Origin: an uncultured Fusicatenibacter sp.
GTDB taxonomy: Bacteria; Bacillota; Clostridia; Lachnospirales; Lachnospiraceae
DNA length: 5,513 nucleotides
NCBI GenBank assembly: GCA_902493585.1
Contig: CABUPZ010000126.1
Location: forward strand, 1-5,513
Reading direction: 5' to 3'
A program made the position numbers and the translations under genes. Shown one piece after another: positions 1 through 5,513 of this stretch. The notes under the pieces are model-generated. The model ran no database searches and was not told the origin of the DNA. It saw only the letters and a list, made by a program, of their open reading frames with translations. Numbering within the stretch: position 1 is the first letter of the stretch; every line of letters begins with the position of its first letter.

Positions 1-665
1 ATATCATGTTCCGGGAACACAATACTTCGTGTATTCAAAGTATGAGGCGCCAGCGGCGTCATCAGCAGCATGGAAGCCTCCGGAGACACCACCGGCCCGC
101 CTGCCGACAGACTGTATCCGGTGGAGCCGGTGGGCGTAGCCACAATAATCCCGTCCGCCCGGTAGGAATTGAGAAATGCTCCGTTGACATAGTTGTTGAA
201 CTGTACCACGCGAAGCCTTCCCTCTCTGCCGATCACAATATCGTTCAGCGCGATGTCCTCCGCAATCTTGCTGCCTTTGCGGTAAATGCTGCCGGTGAGC
301 ATCATCCTCCGCTGCAGCTCATATTCTCCAGCCAGAAGATGATCCAGCGCCGGGACGATCGAATTGCTGTCAATATCCGCCAGGTATCCCAGGGTTCCCA
401 GGTTGATGCCCAGCAAAGGGATCTGCCGGTCCACCATATCTCTTGCCGCCTGCAGCAGCGTTCCGTCCCCGCCCAGTACAATCGCACAGTCGATGTCCTC
501 CGGGATCAGCGACGGATCCGTATAGTGAAATCCTTCGCCCCGTTCCCTTGATTCTCCGGGCAGAAAGCACTGTTTTCCATGACTTTTCAGATACTCCGCC
601 ACCTGCCGGGTCACGACTAAATTTCTGTCCTTGGTCTGATTGGCGATCAGATAAAAACGTTCCAT
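1..665 (-). CDS. nadK: NAD kinase, 3' end cut off by the window edge
   Basis: ATP- (or polyphosphate-) dependent NAD kinase, a cytosolic enzyme that phosphorylates NAD to NADP and so sets the NADPH supply. The frame is open from the ATG at 665 to the left edge and gives 221 complete codons; family members are usually about 270-300 residues, so the last quarter or less is missing. Visible signatures are the GGDGT diphosphate-binding motif at residues 65-69, PLLGINLGTLGYL at 83-95, the NAD-contacting Asn-Asp pair at 141-142, and the glycine-rich block ATPTGSTGYSLSAGGP at 176-191, preceded by DGIIV. The ATG at 665 is chosen because GGAG at 672-675 lies 6 nt upstream and the protein then begins MERFYLIAN, as expected for the family; an in-frame ATG at 677 lacks a well-placed ribosome site. 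It starts 20 nt after the tlyA stop and is probably co-transcribed with it. Family assignment is secure. Confidence 0.96.
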   Translation of the reverse strand, partial: MERFYLIANQTKDRNLVVTRQVAEYLKSHGKQCFLPGESRERGEGFHYTDPSLIPEDIDCAIVLGGDGTLLQAARDMVDRQIPLLGINLGTLGYLADIDSNSIVPALDHLLAGEYELQRRMMLTGSIYRKGSKIAEDIALNDIVIGREGRLRVVQFNNYVNGAFLNSYRADGIIVATPTGSTGYSLSAGGPVVSPEASMLLMTPLAPHTLNTRSIVFPEHD

Positions 666-685
666 CCTTTTCTCCATCACTTCCG

Positions 686-1495
686 TTACTTGTCCAAAGT
701 TTCATGGGCCTTGCGGACCACTTCTTCCGGAGATACCTGCATCTCTTCCTCCACGGTTCCCTCCGGCAGTTTTACAAGATGCACCAGGTACTCAATATTT
801 CCTTCCGGTCCCTTGATCGGTGAAAATTCCAGATGGCGTACCCCAAAGGAAATGCTCTTTGCGTAACTAATTACCGTCTGAATGACTTCCAGATGAACCG
901 CCGGATCCCGGACAACTCCTTTTTTTCCGACCTTTTCTCTTCCAGCCTCAAACTGCGGTTTGATCAGCGCCGTCATTTCCGCGCCCTCTTCCATCAGATT
1001 CCGCACCGGCAGAAGCACCTTGGTCAGTGAAATAAAAGATACGTCGATGGAAACAAACTGTACCGGCTCCTGGATATCCTCCGGCGTCACGTAACGGATG
1101 TTGGTGCGTTCCATGCAGACCACCCGTTCATCGTTCCGCAGTTTCCAGTCCAGCTGTCCGTGGCCCACATCCACCGCATAGACCTTGACAGCCCCGTTCT
1201 GCAGCATACAGTCGGTAAAACCGCCGGTGGAAGCGCCCACATCCATACAGATCTTTCCCGTGAGATCCAGTCCGAAATGAGTCATCGCCTTTTCCAGCTT
1301 CAGCCCGCCCCGGCTCACGTAAGGCAGCGGCCTGCCTTTCTGGGTAATGGTAACGGTATCGGGAAACATGGAACCTGCCTTGTCTTCCCTCTCCCCGTCC
1401 ACCAGGATCTCACCGGCCATGATCATCGCCTTCGCCTTCTCCCTGGACGCAGCCATCCCTCTTTGTACCAGCAATACATCCAAACGTTCTTTCAT
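686..1495 (-). CDS. tlyA: TlyA family rRNA 2'-O-methyltransferase (S4 domain plus FtsJ-like domain)
   Basis: Predicted SAM-dependent ribose 2'-O-methyltransferase. Characterised TlyA proteins methylate C1920 of 23S rRNA and, in one subtype, also C1409 of 16S rRNA; the common 'hemolysin A' label is historical. The 269-residue length is close to that of mycobacterial TlyA. An S4 RNA-binding domain covers about residues 2-62 (RLDVLLVQRG near the start, SREKAKAMIMAGEILVDG in the middle). A Rossmann methyltransferase domain follows, with the SAM loop DVGASTGGFTD at 85-95, DVGHGQLDWKLR at 109-120, SIDVSFISL at 149-157 and LIKPQFEAG at 177-185. A KDKE-type tetrad can be proposed as K66, D151, K179 and E235 (inference by comparison with the family). 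The start ATG overlaps the dxs stop as ATGA, and GGAG at 1504-1507 lies 8 nt upstream, so translation is probably coupled to dxs. I cannot tell from sequence whether one or both rRNAs are targets. Confidence 0.95.
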   Translation of the reverse strand: MKERLDVLLVQRGMAASREKAKAMIMAGEILVDGEREDKAGSMFPDTVTITQKGRPLPYVSRGGLKLEKAMTHFGLDLTGKICMDVGASTGGFTDCMLQNGAVKVYAVDVGHGQLDWKLRNDERVVCMERTNIRYVTPEDIQEPVQFVSIDVSFISLTKVLLPVRNLMEEGAEMTALIKPQFEAGREKVGKKGVVRDPAVHLEVIQTVISYAKSISFGVRHLEFSPIKGPEGNIEYLVHLVKLPEGTVEEEMQVSPEEVVRKAHETLDK

Positions 1496-3363
1496 TCTTT
1501 CTGCTCCAATTCTTTGTATACTTTCAGGATCTTTCCGGCAACACTGTCCGCGTCGATCCCTGTCTCTTTCATCTGAGAGGACACATTTCCCTGATGGACA
1601 AACCGGTTGGGCAGCGCAATGATCTGCACCCGCGTCGAAAGCCCTTCTTCCATCACGAAAGATGCCACCTGTTCTCCAAAGCCGCCGTTGCGGACATTTT
1701 CCTCCATCGTCACCAGCAGTTCGTGGCTGCCGGACAGCTCACGCATCAGTGCCATATCGAACGGTTTGACAAACCGCATATTCACCAGCGTTACCTGGTA
1801 TCCCTGCTCCTGCAGCAGTTCTCTCACCCGAACAGCCGTCTTCACCATATTTCCCACTGCAAGCAGCGCAATCTTCTCTCCCTGTTCCAGAACCTCCGCC
1901 TTTCCGTAACGGATGGGCGCACGGTGTTCCTGCAGGCCGGTATAAGCCTCCCCACGGGGATAACGCAGGGCGATCGGCCCGTTGAAATGCACCGCAAATT
2001 TCATCATATCGGAAAGTTCCCACAGGTTCTTCGGCGCCATCACGGTCATATTCGGCATCGAATTGAGGTAGGAAAGATCGAAGACTCCGTGATGGGTCTC
2101 TCCGTCGGATCCGACCAGTCCCGCCCGGTCGATAGCAAACACCACATGCAGTTCCTGCATACAGACATCGTGCATTATCTGGTCATAGGCTCTCTGCAGG
2201 AAAGACGAATAAATCGCCACCACCGGGATCATACCGCCCAGCGCCAGCCCTGCCGCAAAGGTCACCGCATGTTCTTCAGCGATTCCCACGTCAAAGCAGC
2301 GGTCCGGGAACATATTGGAAAACCGTTTCAGCCCGACGCCAGTCGGCATCGCCGCCGTCACCGCTACCACGTCCGGTTCCCGGTCTCCCATCTTCCGCAT
2401 GACCGTGGAAAAAATATCGGTATACGTAGGATTGCTCCGTGAAATCGGAAGCCCTGTCTCAATTTCAAAAGGCCCGGCGCCATGAAATCTGGACGGATGG
2501 CGCAGCGCCGGTTCATACCCCTGGCCTTTTTTGGTCAGCACATGAACCAGGATCGGTCCCTCAAACCTCTTTGCCTCCTGGAAAACCCGCACCATCTGAT
2601 GAATATCGTGTCCGTCCACCGGCCCCAGATAGGTGATCCCCATGTTCTCGAAAAGCATGCCCGGGATCACGATCTGCTTGATGCTGCTCTTGGTCTTCCG
2701 GACCGCGTCCACCATCCCCGGACCGATCTTAGGGATCTTTTCCAGCGCCCGAGTCACGCCCATTTTCAGTTCCGTATAAGATGCCGCCGTCCGGATTCCG
2801 CTCAGGTAAGTGGAAATCCCGCCGACATTTTTTGAGATGGACATTTCATTGTCGTTCAGGACAATGATAAAATTGGTCTTCAGCTCCGCCGCATTGTTCA
2901 GCGCCTCATAGGCCATTCCTCCCGTCAGGGCGCCGTCCCCGATGACAGAGATCACCGAGTAATCCTGCTTCTTCAGCTCCCGCGCCTTTACATATCCGAC
3001 GCCTGCGGAAATCGAAGTGGAGCTGTGCCCCGTATCGAAAACATCACAGCTGCTCTCTGACCGCTTGGGAAAACCGCTCAGTCCGCCTTCCTGCCGCAGA
3101 CTCTCAAAGGCATCCTTCCGACCGGTGAGGATCTTATGCGTGTAAGACTGATGCCCCACGTCCCAGATGATCTTGTCTTTCGGCAGGTCAAAAACACGGT
3201 GCAGTGCAATGGTAAGTTCCACTACGCCGAGATTGGAAGCCAGATGACCTCCTAATTTACTCATCGTCTCCACAAGAAATTCACGGATCTCTGCGGCAAC
3301 TTCCGGCAGCTGCTCTTCCGGTATTTTTTTGATATCATTGGGTTGCTGTATCTTTTCTAACAT
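1492..3363 (-). CDS. dxs: 1-deoxy-D-xylulose-5-phosphate synthase
   Basis: Thiamine-diphosphate enzyme that condenses pyruvate with glyceraldehyde 3-phosphate to 1-deoxy-D-xylulose 5-phosphate, releasing CO2. It is the entry step of the MEP isoprenoid pathway and also feeds thiamine and pyridoxal synthesis. From the ATG at 3363 the protein has 623 residues, close to the usual 620. The N-terminal domain carries H40 (GGHLASNLG), H71 (DVGHQSYTHKI) and the ThDP/Mg motif from GDGALTGG (142-149) to NDN (170-172). The central transketolase-like domain has GIAEEHAVTFAAG (360-372, E364 being the likely cofactor-activating Glu), FLQRAYDQ (388-395) and DRAGLVGSDGETHHG (412-426). RYPRGE (467-472) precedes the C-terminal domain. 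A GTG 12 codons further upstream (3397-3399) is also in frame, but MLEKI...DIKKI is the normal family N-terminus and an AAGGA site precedes the ATG. L287 replaces the Glu usually seen in the 'GY-PAE' segment. It sits 59 nt after ispA. Confidence 0.97.
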   Translation of the reverse strand: MLEKIQQPNDIKKIPEEQLPEVAAEIREFLVETMSKLGGHLASNLGVVELTIALHRVFDLPKDKIIWDVGHQSYTHKILTGRKDAFESLRQEGGLSGFPKRSESSCDVFDTGHSSTSISAGVGYVKARELKKQDYSVISVIGDGALTGGMAYEALNNAAELKTNFIIVLNDNEMSISKNVGGISTYLSGIRTAASYTELKMGVTRALEKIPKIGPGMVDAVRKTKSSIKQIVIPGMLFENMGITYLGPVDGHDIHQMVRVFQEAKRFEGPILVHVLTKKGQGYEPALRHPSRFHGAGPFEIETGLPISRSNPTYTDIFSTVMRKMGDREPDVVAVTAAMPTGVGLKRFSNMFPDRCFDVGIAEEHAVTFAAGLALGGMIPVVAIYSSFLQRAYDQIMHDVCMQELHVVFAIDRAGLVGSDGETHHGVFDLSYLNSMPNMTVMAPKNLWELSDMMKFAVHFNGPIALRYPRGEAYTGLQEHRAPIRYGKAEVLEQGEKIALLAVGNMVKTAVRVRELLQEQGYQVTLVNMRFVKPFDMALMRELSGSHELLVTMEENVRNGGFGEQVASFVMEEGLSTRVQIIALPNRFVHQGNVSSQMKETGIDADSVAGKILKVYKELEQKE

Positions 3364-3373
3364 AAAATCATTT

Positions 3374-3378
3374 TCCTT
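3374..3378 (-). promoter_or_regulatory. Ribosome binding site that favours the dxs ATG start
   Basis: Minus-strand AAGGA ends 10 nt before the ATG at 3361-3363, a slightly long but workable spacing. The alternative in-frame GTG at 3397-3399 has no comparable site: only the GC-rich palindrome at 3400-3414 lies immediately in front of it. Together with the family N-terminus this supports the ATG. Confidence 0.6.
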
Positions 3379-3399
3379 CGAAATGCTTTCCCGGATCAC

Positions 3400-3414
3400 T
3401 GCCGCCTGGCGGCA
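3400..3414. repeat. 15-bp perfect palindrome in the ispA-dxs gap
   Basis: TGCCGCCTGGCGGCA reads as two 7-bp arms around one central base. In RNA it could fold as a 5-bp GC-rich stem with a 5-nt loop. It lies between the ispA stop (3423) and the dxs start (3363). No run of T follows it on the minus strand, so it is not a standard intrinsic terminator. It could be a weak RNA hairpin, a protein site, or chance. Confidence 0.45.
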
Positions 3415-3422
3415 TACAATCC

Positions 3423-4337
3423 TTATTTTTTTCTGGACGCCAGCCAGATCAGAAGATGTTCCAGAAACTCATGCTCTCCCGGAAACTGTGCCAGCAGCCG
3501 GCGTGCCTCACGGGTATACGCCTCTACTTCCCTGGCTGCGCCTTCCACCCCAAACAGGGTCACATACGTCGTCTTTTCATTTTTCTCATCACTGCCTGCA
3601 GGCTTGCCCAATTGTTCCGTGGTGCCGGTCGCATCCAGAATGTCGTCTTGGATCTGGAACGCCAGTCCAATGCTCTTTGCTGTCTGTTCTACCTCTGCAA
3701 GCTGTTCCTCTTTGGCACCTGCCAGAACGGCGCCCACCATCATGGCTGCCTCGATCAGTGCAGATGTTTTATTTTCATAGATATAATTCAGCATGTTCTG
3801 ATCGATCTTCGTCTGACGGTGTTTTTCATTCATCACATCCACACTCTGGCCTCCCAGCATTCCATAAGCTCCCGTCTTATGCGCCAGGATCCTCAGCGCG
3901 GCAACTACCCGCTCCGGATGTTCCGGAACATCAAACGCCTTCAGCGCAGTCTCATAGGCATAGTTCAAAAGCGCGTCCCCGCTCAGGACTCCCATTGCCT
4001 CACCGTAAACCGCGTGATTCGTCTTTTTTCCCCGCCGGAACTCATCATTGTCGATCGCCGGCAGATCGTCATGGATCAGCGAATGGGTGTGGATCATCTC
4101 GATCGCCGCCATAAACGGTTCCACCACCACCGAGTCCCCGCCGAACACCCGGTAGGTCTCCTGCATCAGCAGCGGCCGCAGACGCTTTCCGCCGGAGCGC
4201 ATACTGTAGTTCATCGCCTCCAGAAGAAGCGATGCAAATCCTTCTTCCTTCGGCAGGAAACGCATCACTACCGCATCCGCCTGCTCCGTTTTTCTCTTCC
4301 GTTCTTCCTCAAATTCCAAACTCTGTAATCGTTCCAT
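3423..4337 (-). CDS. ispA: Polyprenyl diphosphate synthase, farnesyl (possibly geranylgeranyl) type
   Basis: Trans-prenyltransferase that condenses DMAPP/GPP with IPP, normally to C15 farnesyl diphosphate, the precursor for undecaprenyl phosphate and other lipids; it acts in the cytosol just downstream of the MEP pathway. It has 304 residues. Visible motifs are GGKRLRP (49-55), the first aspartate-rich motif DDLPAIDND (90-98) followed by RRGKKTNH, GGQSVD (162-167), the KTSALI segment (190-195), the second aspartate-rich motif QIQDDILD (228-235) and GKPAGSDEKNEKTTY (244-258). The fifth residue before the first motif is H85, where many farnesyl synthases have Tyr and some C20 enzymes Met, so product length is uncertain. 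The ATG at 4337 has AGG directly against it, a poor site, and overlaps xseB by 29 nt. An in-frame TTG at 4317-4319 fits the family N-terminus (LEFEEE...) better and would give 298 residues. Coupling to xseB translation is likely in either case. Confidence 0.93.
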   Translation of the reverse strand: MERLQSLEFEEERKRKTEQADAVVMRFLPKEEGFASLLLEAMNYSMRSGGKRLRPLLMQETYRVFGGDSVVVEPFMAAIEMIHTHSLIHDDLPAIDNDEFRRGKKTNHAVYGEAMGVLSGDALLNYAYETALKAFDVPEHPERVVAALRILAHKTGAYGMLGGQSVDVMNEKHRQTKIDQNMLNYIYENKTSALIEAAMMVGAVLAGAKEEQLAEVEQTAKSIGLAFQIQDDILDATGTTEQLGKPAGSDEKNEKTTYVTLFGVEGAAREVEAYTREARRLLAQFPGEHEFLEHLLIWLASRKK

Positions 4338-4539
4338 CCTGATTTATCTGGAGCATTTTTTTCTCCACAGTGTCGATCTTCGAACTGCAGTCTTTCAGAA
4401 GCTCCATCCCTTCCTTATAGACCCGGAAAGAATCTTCCAGGCTGATTTCACTGTTCTCAAGCTGCGCGATCTTTTCATCCAGAAGCGCAAAGGTCTCTTC
4501 CAGCGTGCGCTCCTTCTCATTGGCAGCCATTGTTTCCAT
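4309..4539 (-). CDS. xseB: Exodeoxyribonuclease VII small subunit
   Basis: Small subunit of exonuclease VII; several copies bind the coiled-coil region of XseA to form the active single-strand DNA exonuclease. The protein is a short helical hairpin: TLEETFALLDEKIAQLE, then the hallmark EISLEDSFRVYKEGMELL, then KIDTVEKKM and a short acidic tail. With the ATG at 4539 it has 76 residues, typical for the family (about 70-80). That start has GGAAG at 4545-4549, 5 nt upstream. Other in-frame ATGs exist at 4530 (73 residues, closest to the family N-terminus), 4551, 4563 and 4617 (102 residues). The added N-terminal residues are low-complexity and come from DNA that also encodes the end of XseA, so I judge the longest form unlikely. 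The gene overlaps the xseA end by 23 nt and the ispA ATG by 29 nt. Identity is secure; the start is not. Confidence 0.93.
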   Translation of the reverse strand: METMAANEKERTLEETFALLDEKIAQLENSEISLEDSFRVYKEGMELLKDCSSKIDTVEKKMLQINQDGTITEFGI

Positions 4540-5513
4540 TCTTTCTTCCATCTTGGTTTCCATTCTCCCTGTCTCCCGGATCTTCTGTCCTTTCTGTTCC
4601 GTTTCCGGCGGCGGCATACTGTCTCTGCCTTTTTGCTTTCACTTCCGCCTCGATCGTTCCGTCGGTCACCTGAATCTTCAGGAGTTCTCCCTCCTGCACC
4701 TGGGCGATACGGGTCACCGGGCGCTGTTCCTGGTTTTCCACATAGGAAAATCCCTGATTCAGTTTATCCAACGGAGAGAGTCCCTGCATCTGCCGGATAT
4801 ACAGTTCCAGCCGGTGCCGCTTGTTCTGCAGGACTGCCTCCATATTTTCCTGAAGCCTGCGCTCTGCGTCAGCCAGCCGATCTTTCTGCTTCTCCAGACG
4901 CTGCACCGGGTTCAGATAGTTCCACCGCGCCTGATAGCTCTGCAGCCTGGTTCTCGCCTGCTGAACCTGAGTCTGAAGAGAATAATTCATTCTCCTCCGG
5001 CACTGGTCCATGCGCTCCAGGATCCCACGGATATCGGTCACAGCCAGTTCCGCAGCAGCGGAAGGCGTCGGAGCCCGCAGATCCGCCACATAATCGGCGA
5101 TCGTTGTATCCGTCTCGTGTCCCACCGCTGAGATCACCGGTGTCTCACAGTTGAAAATCGCCCGCGCCACCGGCTCTTCATTGAACGCCCACAGATCCTC
5201 AATGGAACCGCCGCCTCTTCCGACGATCAGCACATCCAGATGCAGACGGTCCAGCGTCTCAATTCCCCGGACAATACTCTCGACGGCTCCTTCCCCCTGC
5301 ACCAACGCCGGATAAAGTACAATCTGGACATAGGGGTTTCTCCGGTAAGCGACATTCCGGATGTCCTGGATCACCGCTCCGGTAGGCGCAGTGACGACCC
5401 CCAGCCGTTTCACATAAAAAGGGATCGGCTGCTTATATTCCGGAGCAAACATTCCCATTTCCTCCAGCTCTTTTTTCAGAGCCAGAAAACGCTCGTAGAG
5501 AAGTCCTGCTCCT
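4517..5513 (-). CDS. xseA: Exodeoxyribonuclease VII large subunit, 5' end cut off by the window edge
   Basis: Catalytic subunit of exonuclease VII, which with XseB degrades single-stranded DNA into short oligonucleotides in either direction during repair and recombination. The frame is open to the right edge and gives 331 residues; the N-terminal OB-fold (roughly the first 100-120 residues of a family member) lies outside. The visible part opens with GAGLLYERFLALKKELEE, followed by FAPEYKQPIPF and GVVTAPTGAVIQDI. Conserved catalytic-domain blocks are RGGGSIEDLWAFNEE (visible residues 99-113) and AVGHETDTTIADYVADLRAP (129-148). A long helical coiled-coil region rich in Gln, Arg and Leu follows, the likely XseB-binding part, then LSPLDKLNQGFSYV and a small terminal domain ending near DGTIEAEV. 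About 35 further residues, rich in Gly, Asn, Arg and Glu, extend beyond the usual family end and overlap xseB. The domain assignment is secure; the function of the tail is unknown. Confidence 0.96.
   Translation of the reverse strand, partial: GAGLLYERFLALKKELEEMGMFAPEYKQPIPFYVKRLGVVTAPTGAVIQDIRNVAYRRNPYVQIVLYPALVQGEGAVESIVRGIETLDRLHLDVLIVGRGGGSIEDLWAFNEEPVARAIFNCETPVISAVGHETDTTIADYVADLRAPTPSAAAELAVTDIRGILERMDQCRRRMNYSLQTQVQQARTRLQSYQARWNYLNPVQRLEKQKDRLADAERRLQENMEAVLQNKRHRLELYIRQMQGLSPLDKLNQGFSYVENQEQRPVTRIAQVQEGELLKIQVTDGTIEAEVKAKRQRQYAAAGNGTERTEDPGDRENGNQDGRKNGNNGCQ
4528..4563 (-). repeat. Three degenerate 12-bp tandem repeats across the xseA/xseB junction
   Basis: On the minus strand three successive 12-mers begin with ATGGAA: ATGGAAACCAAG, ATGGAAGAAAGA and ATGGAAACAATG. 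In the xseB frame they read METK, MEER, METM. In the xseA frame, shifted by one base, they read roughly NGNQ, DGRK, NGNN. Each unit supplies both an ATG and a purine-rich GGAA stretch ahead of the next ATG. Confidence 0.6.
4545..4549 (-). promoter_or_regulatory. Ribosome binding site supporting the xseB start at 4539
   Basis: Minus-strand GGAAG lies 5 nt before the ATG at 4537-4539, inside the xseA coding sequence. The neighbouring ATG at 4530 has only GGAAA two bases upstream, too close for normal use. An upstream AGG placed 10 nt before the ATG at 4617 is a rival site for the longest form. Confidence 0.45.

Noticed and set aside
370..705. Minus-strand frame of 111 codons overlapping nadK
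   Set aside because: It is a shifted frame over nadK. The nadK frame itself is open to the window edge and carries GGDGT and the other NAD kinase motifs; this one carries none.
1594..2442. Long plus-strand open frame (282 codons) opposite dxs
   Set aside because: It is the antisense shadow of dxs: rich in His, Arg and Gln, with no recognisable domain and no ribosome site that stands out, while the minus strand encodes a complete enzyme with all expected motifs.
3400..3414. Palindrome as an intrinsic terminator after ispA
   Set aside because: The stem is short, there is no T-run on the minus-strand side, and a co-directional gene starts within about 40 nt.
3329..4328. Two overlapping plus-strand open frames (261 and 290 codons) opposite the prenyl synthase
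   Set aside because: Both lie antisense to a complete, well-conserved gene. Their composition (Ser/Pro/His- or His/Arg-rich) is typical of antisense reading of GC-rich coding DNA, and neither shows a family motif.
4528..4617. Long (102-residue) form of XseB starting at 4617
   Set aside because: The extra 26 residues are low-complexity, lie wholly inside xseA, and are absent from typical XseB proteins. A weak upstream AGG means it cannot be fully excluded.
4505..5154. Plus-strand open frames opposite xseA (208 and 173 codons)
   Set aside because: They are antisense to the conserved XseA catalytic and coiled-coil region. The apparent hydrophobic start of the 208-codon frame (LAAIVSILSSILVSILPV) comes from reading the ATGGAA repeat region backwards, not from a real signal peptide.

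Overview
This window looks like ordinary chromosome from a Gram-positive anaerobe of the class Clostridia, most likely a Lachnospiraceae-type gut bacterium. The reasons are the gene order, the protein signatures (a bacterial-type farnesyl diphosphate synthase with the DDLPAxDND motif and a Firmicutes-style XseA/XseB pair) and moderately GC-rich codon use. The genus cannot be named from sequence alone.

All supported genes lie on the minus strand and form one tightly packed run, read from right to left: xseA (5' end outside the window, 4517-5513), xseB (4309-4539), ispA-type prenyl synthase (3423-4337), dxs (1492-3363), tlyA (686-1495) and nadK (3' end outside the window, 1-665). Three junctions overlap (xseA/xseB, xseB/ispA, dxs/tlyA). 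The two gaps are about 20 nt (tlyA/nadK) and 59 nt (ispA/dxs). I see no convincing promoter or terminator inside the window, so a single polycistronic message with translational coupling is the simplest reading. No stretch of 300 bases lacks a gene, and I found no tRNA, rRNA, CRISPR array, insertion sequence or attachment site.

The genes combine three housekeeping themes. XseA and XseB make exonuclease VII (single-strand DNA degradation in repair). Dxs opens the MEP isoprenoid pathway, and the IspA-type enzyme condenses the C5 products into a C15 (possibly C20) diphosphate that feeds undecaprenyl and other lipid carriers. TlyA methylates rRNA, and NadK makes NADP, the source of NADPH used in the MEP pathway. 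This matches the known Bacillus/Clostridia order (nusB, folD, xseA, xseB, ispA, dxs, tlyA, argR, recN), with nadK placed after tlyA as is common in Clostridia. I would expect argR and recN beyond the left edge and folD or nusB beyond the right edge.

I did not find a novel system. The points worth a second look are small: a degenerate 12-bp repeat that supplies several in-frame ATG codons for xseB while encoding an extended XseA tail, the uncertain start of the prenyl synthase, its chain-length residue (His85), a perfect palindrome in the ispA-dxs gap, and one unusual residue in Dxs.
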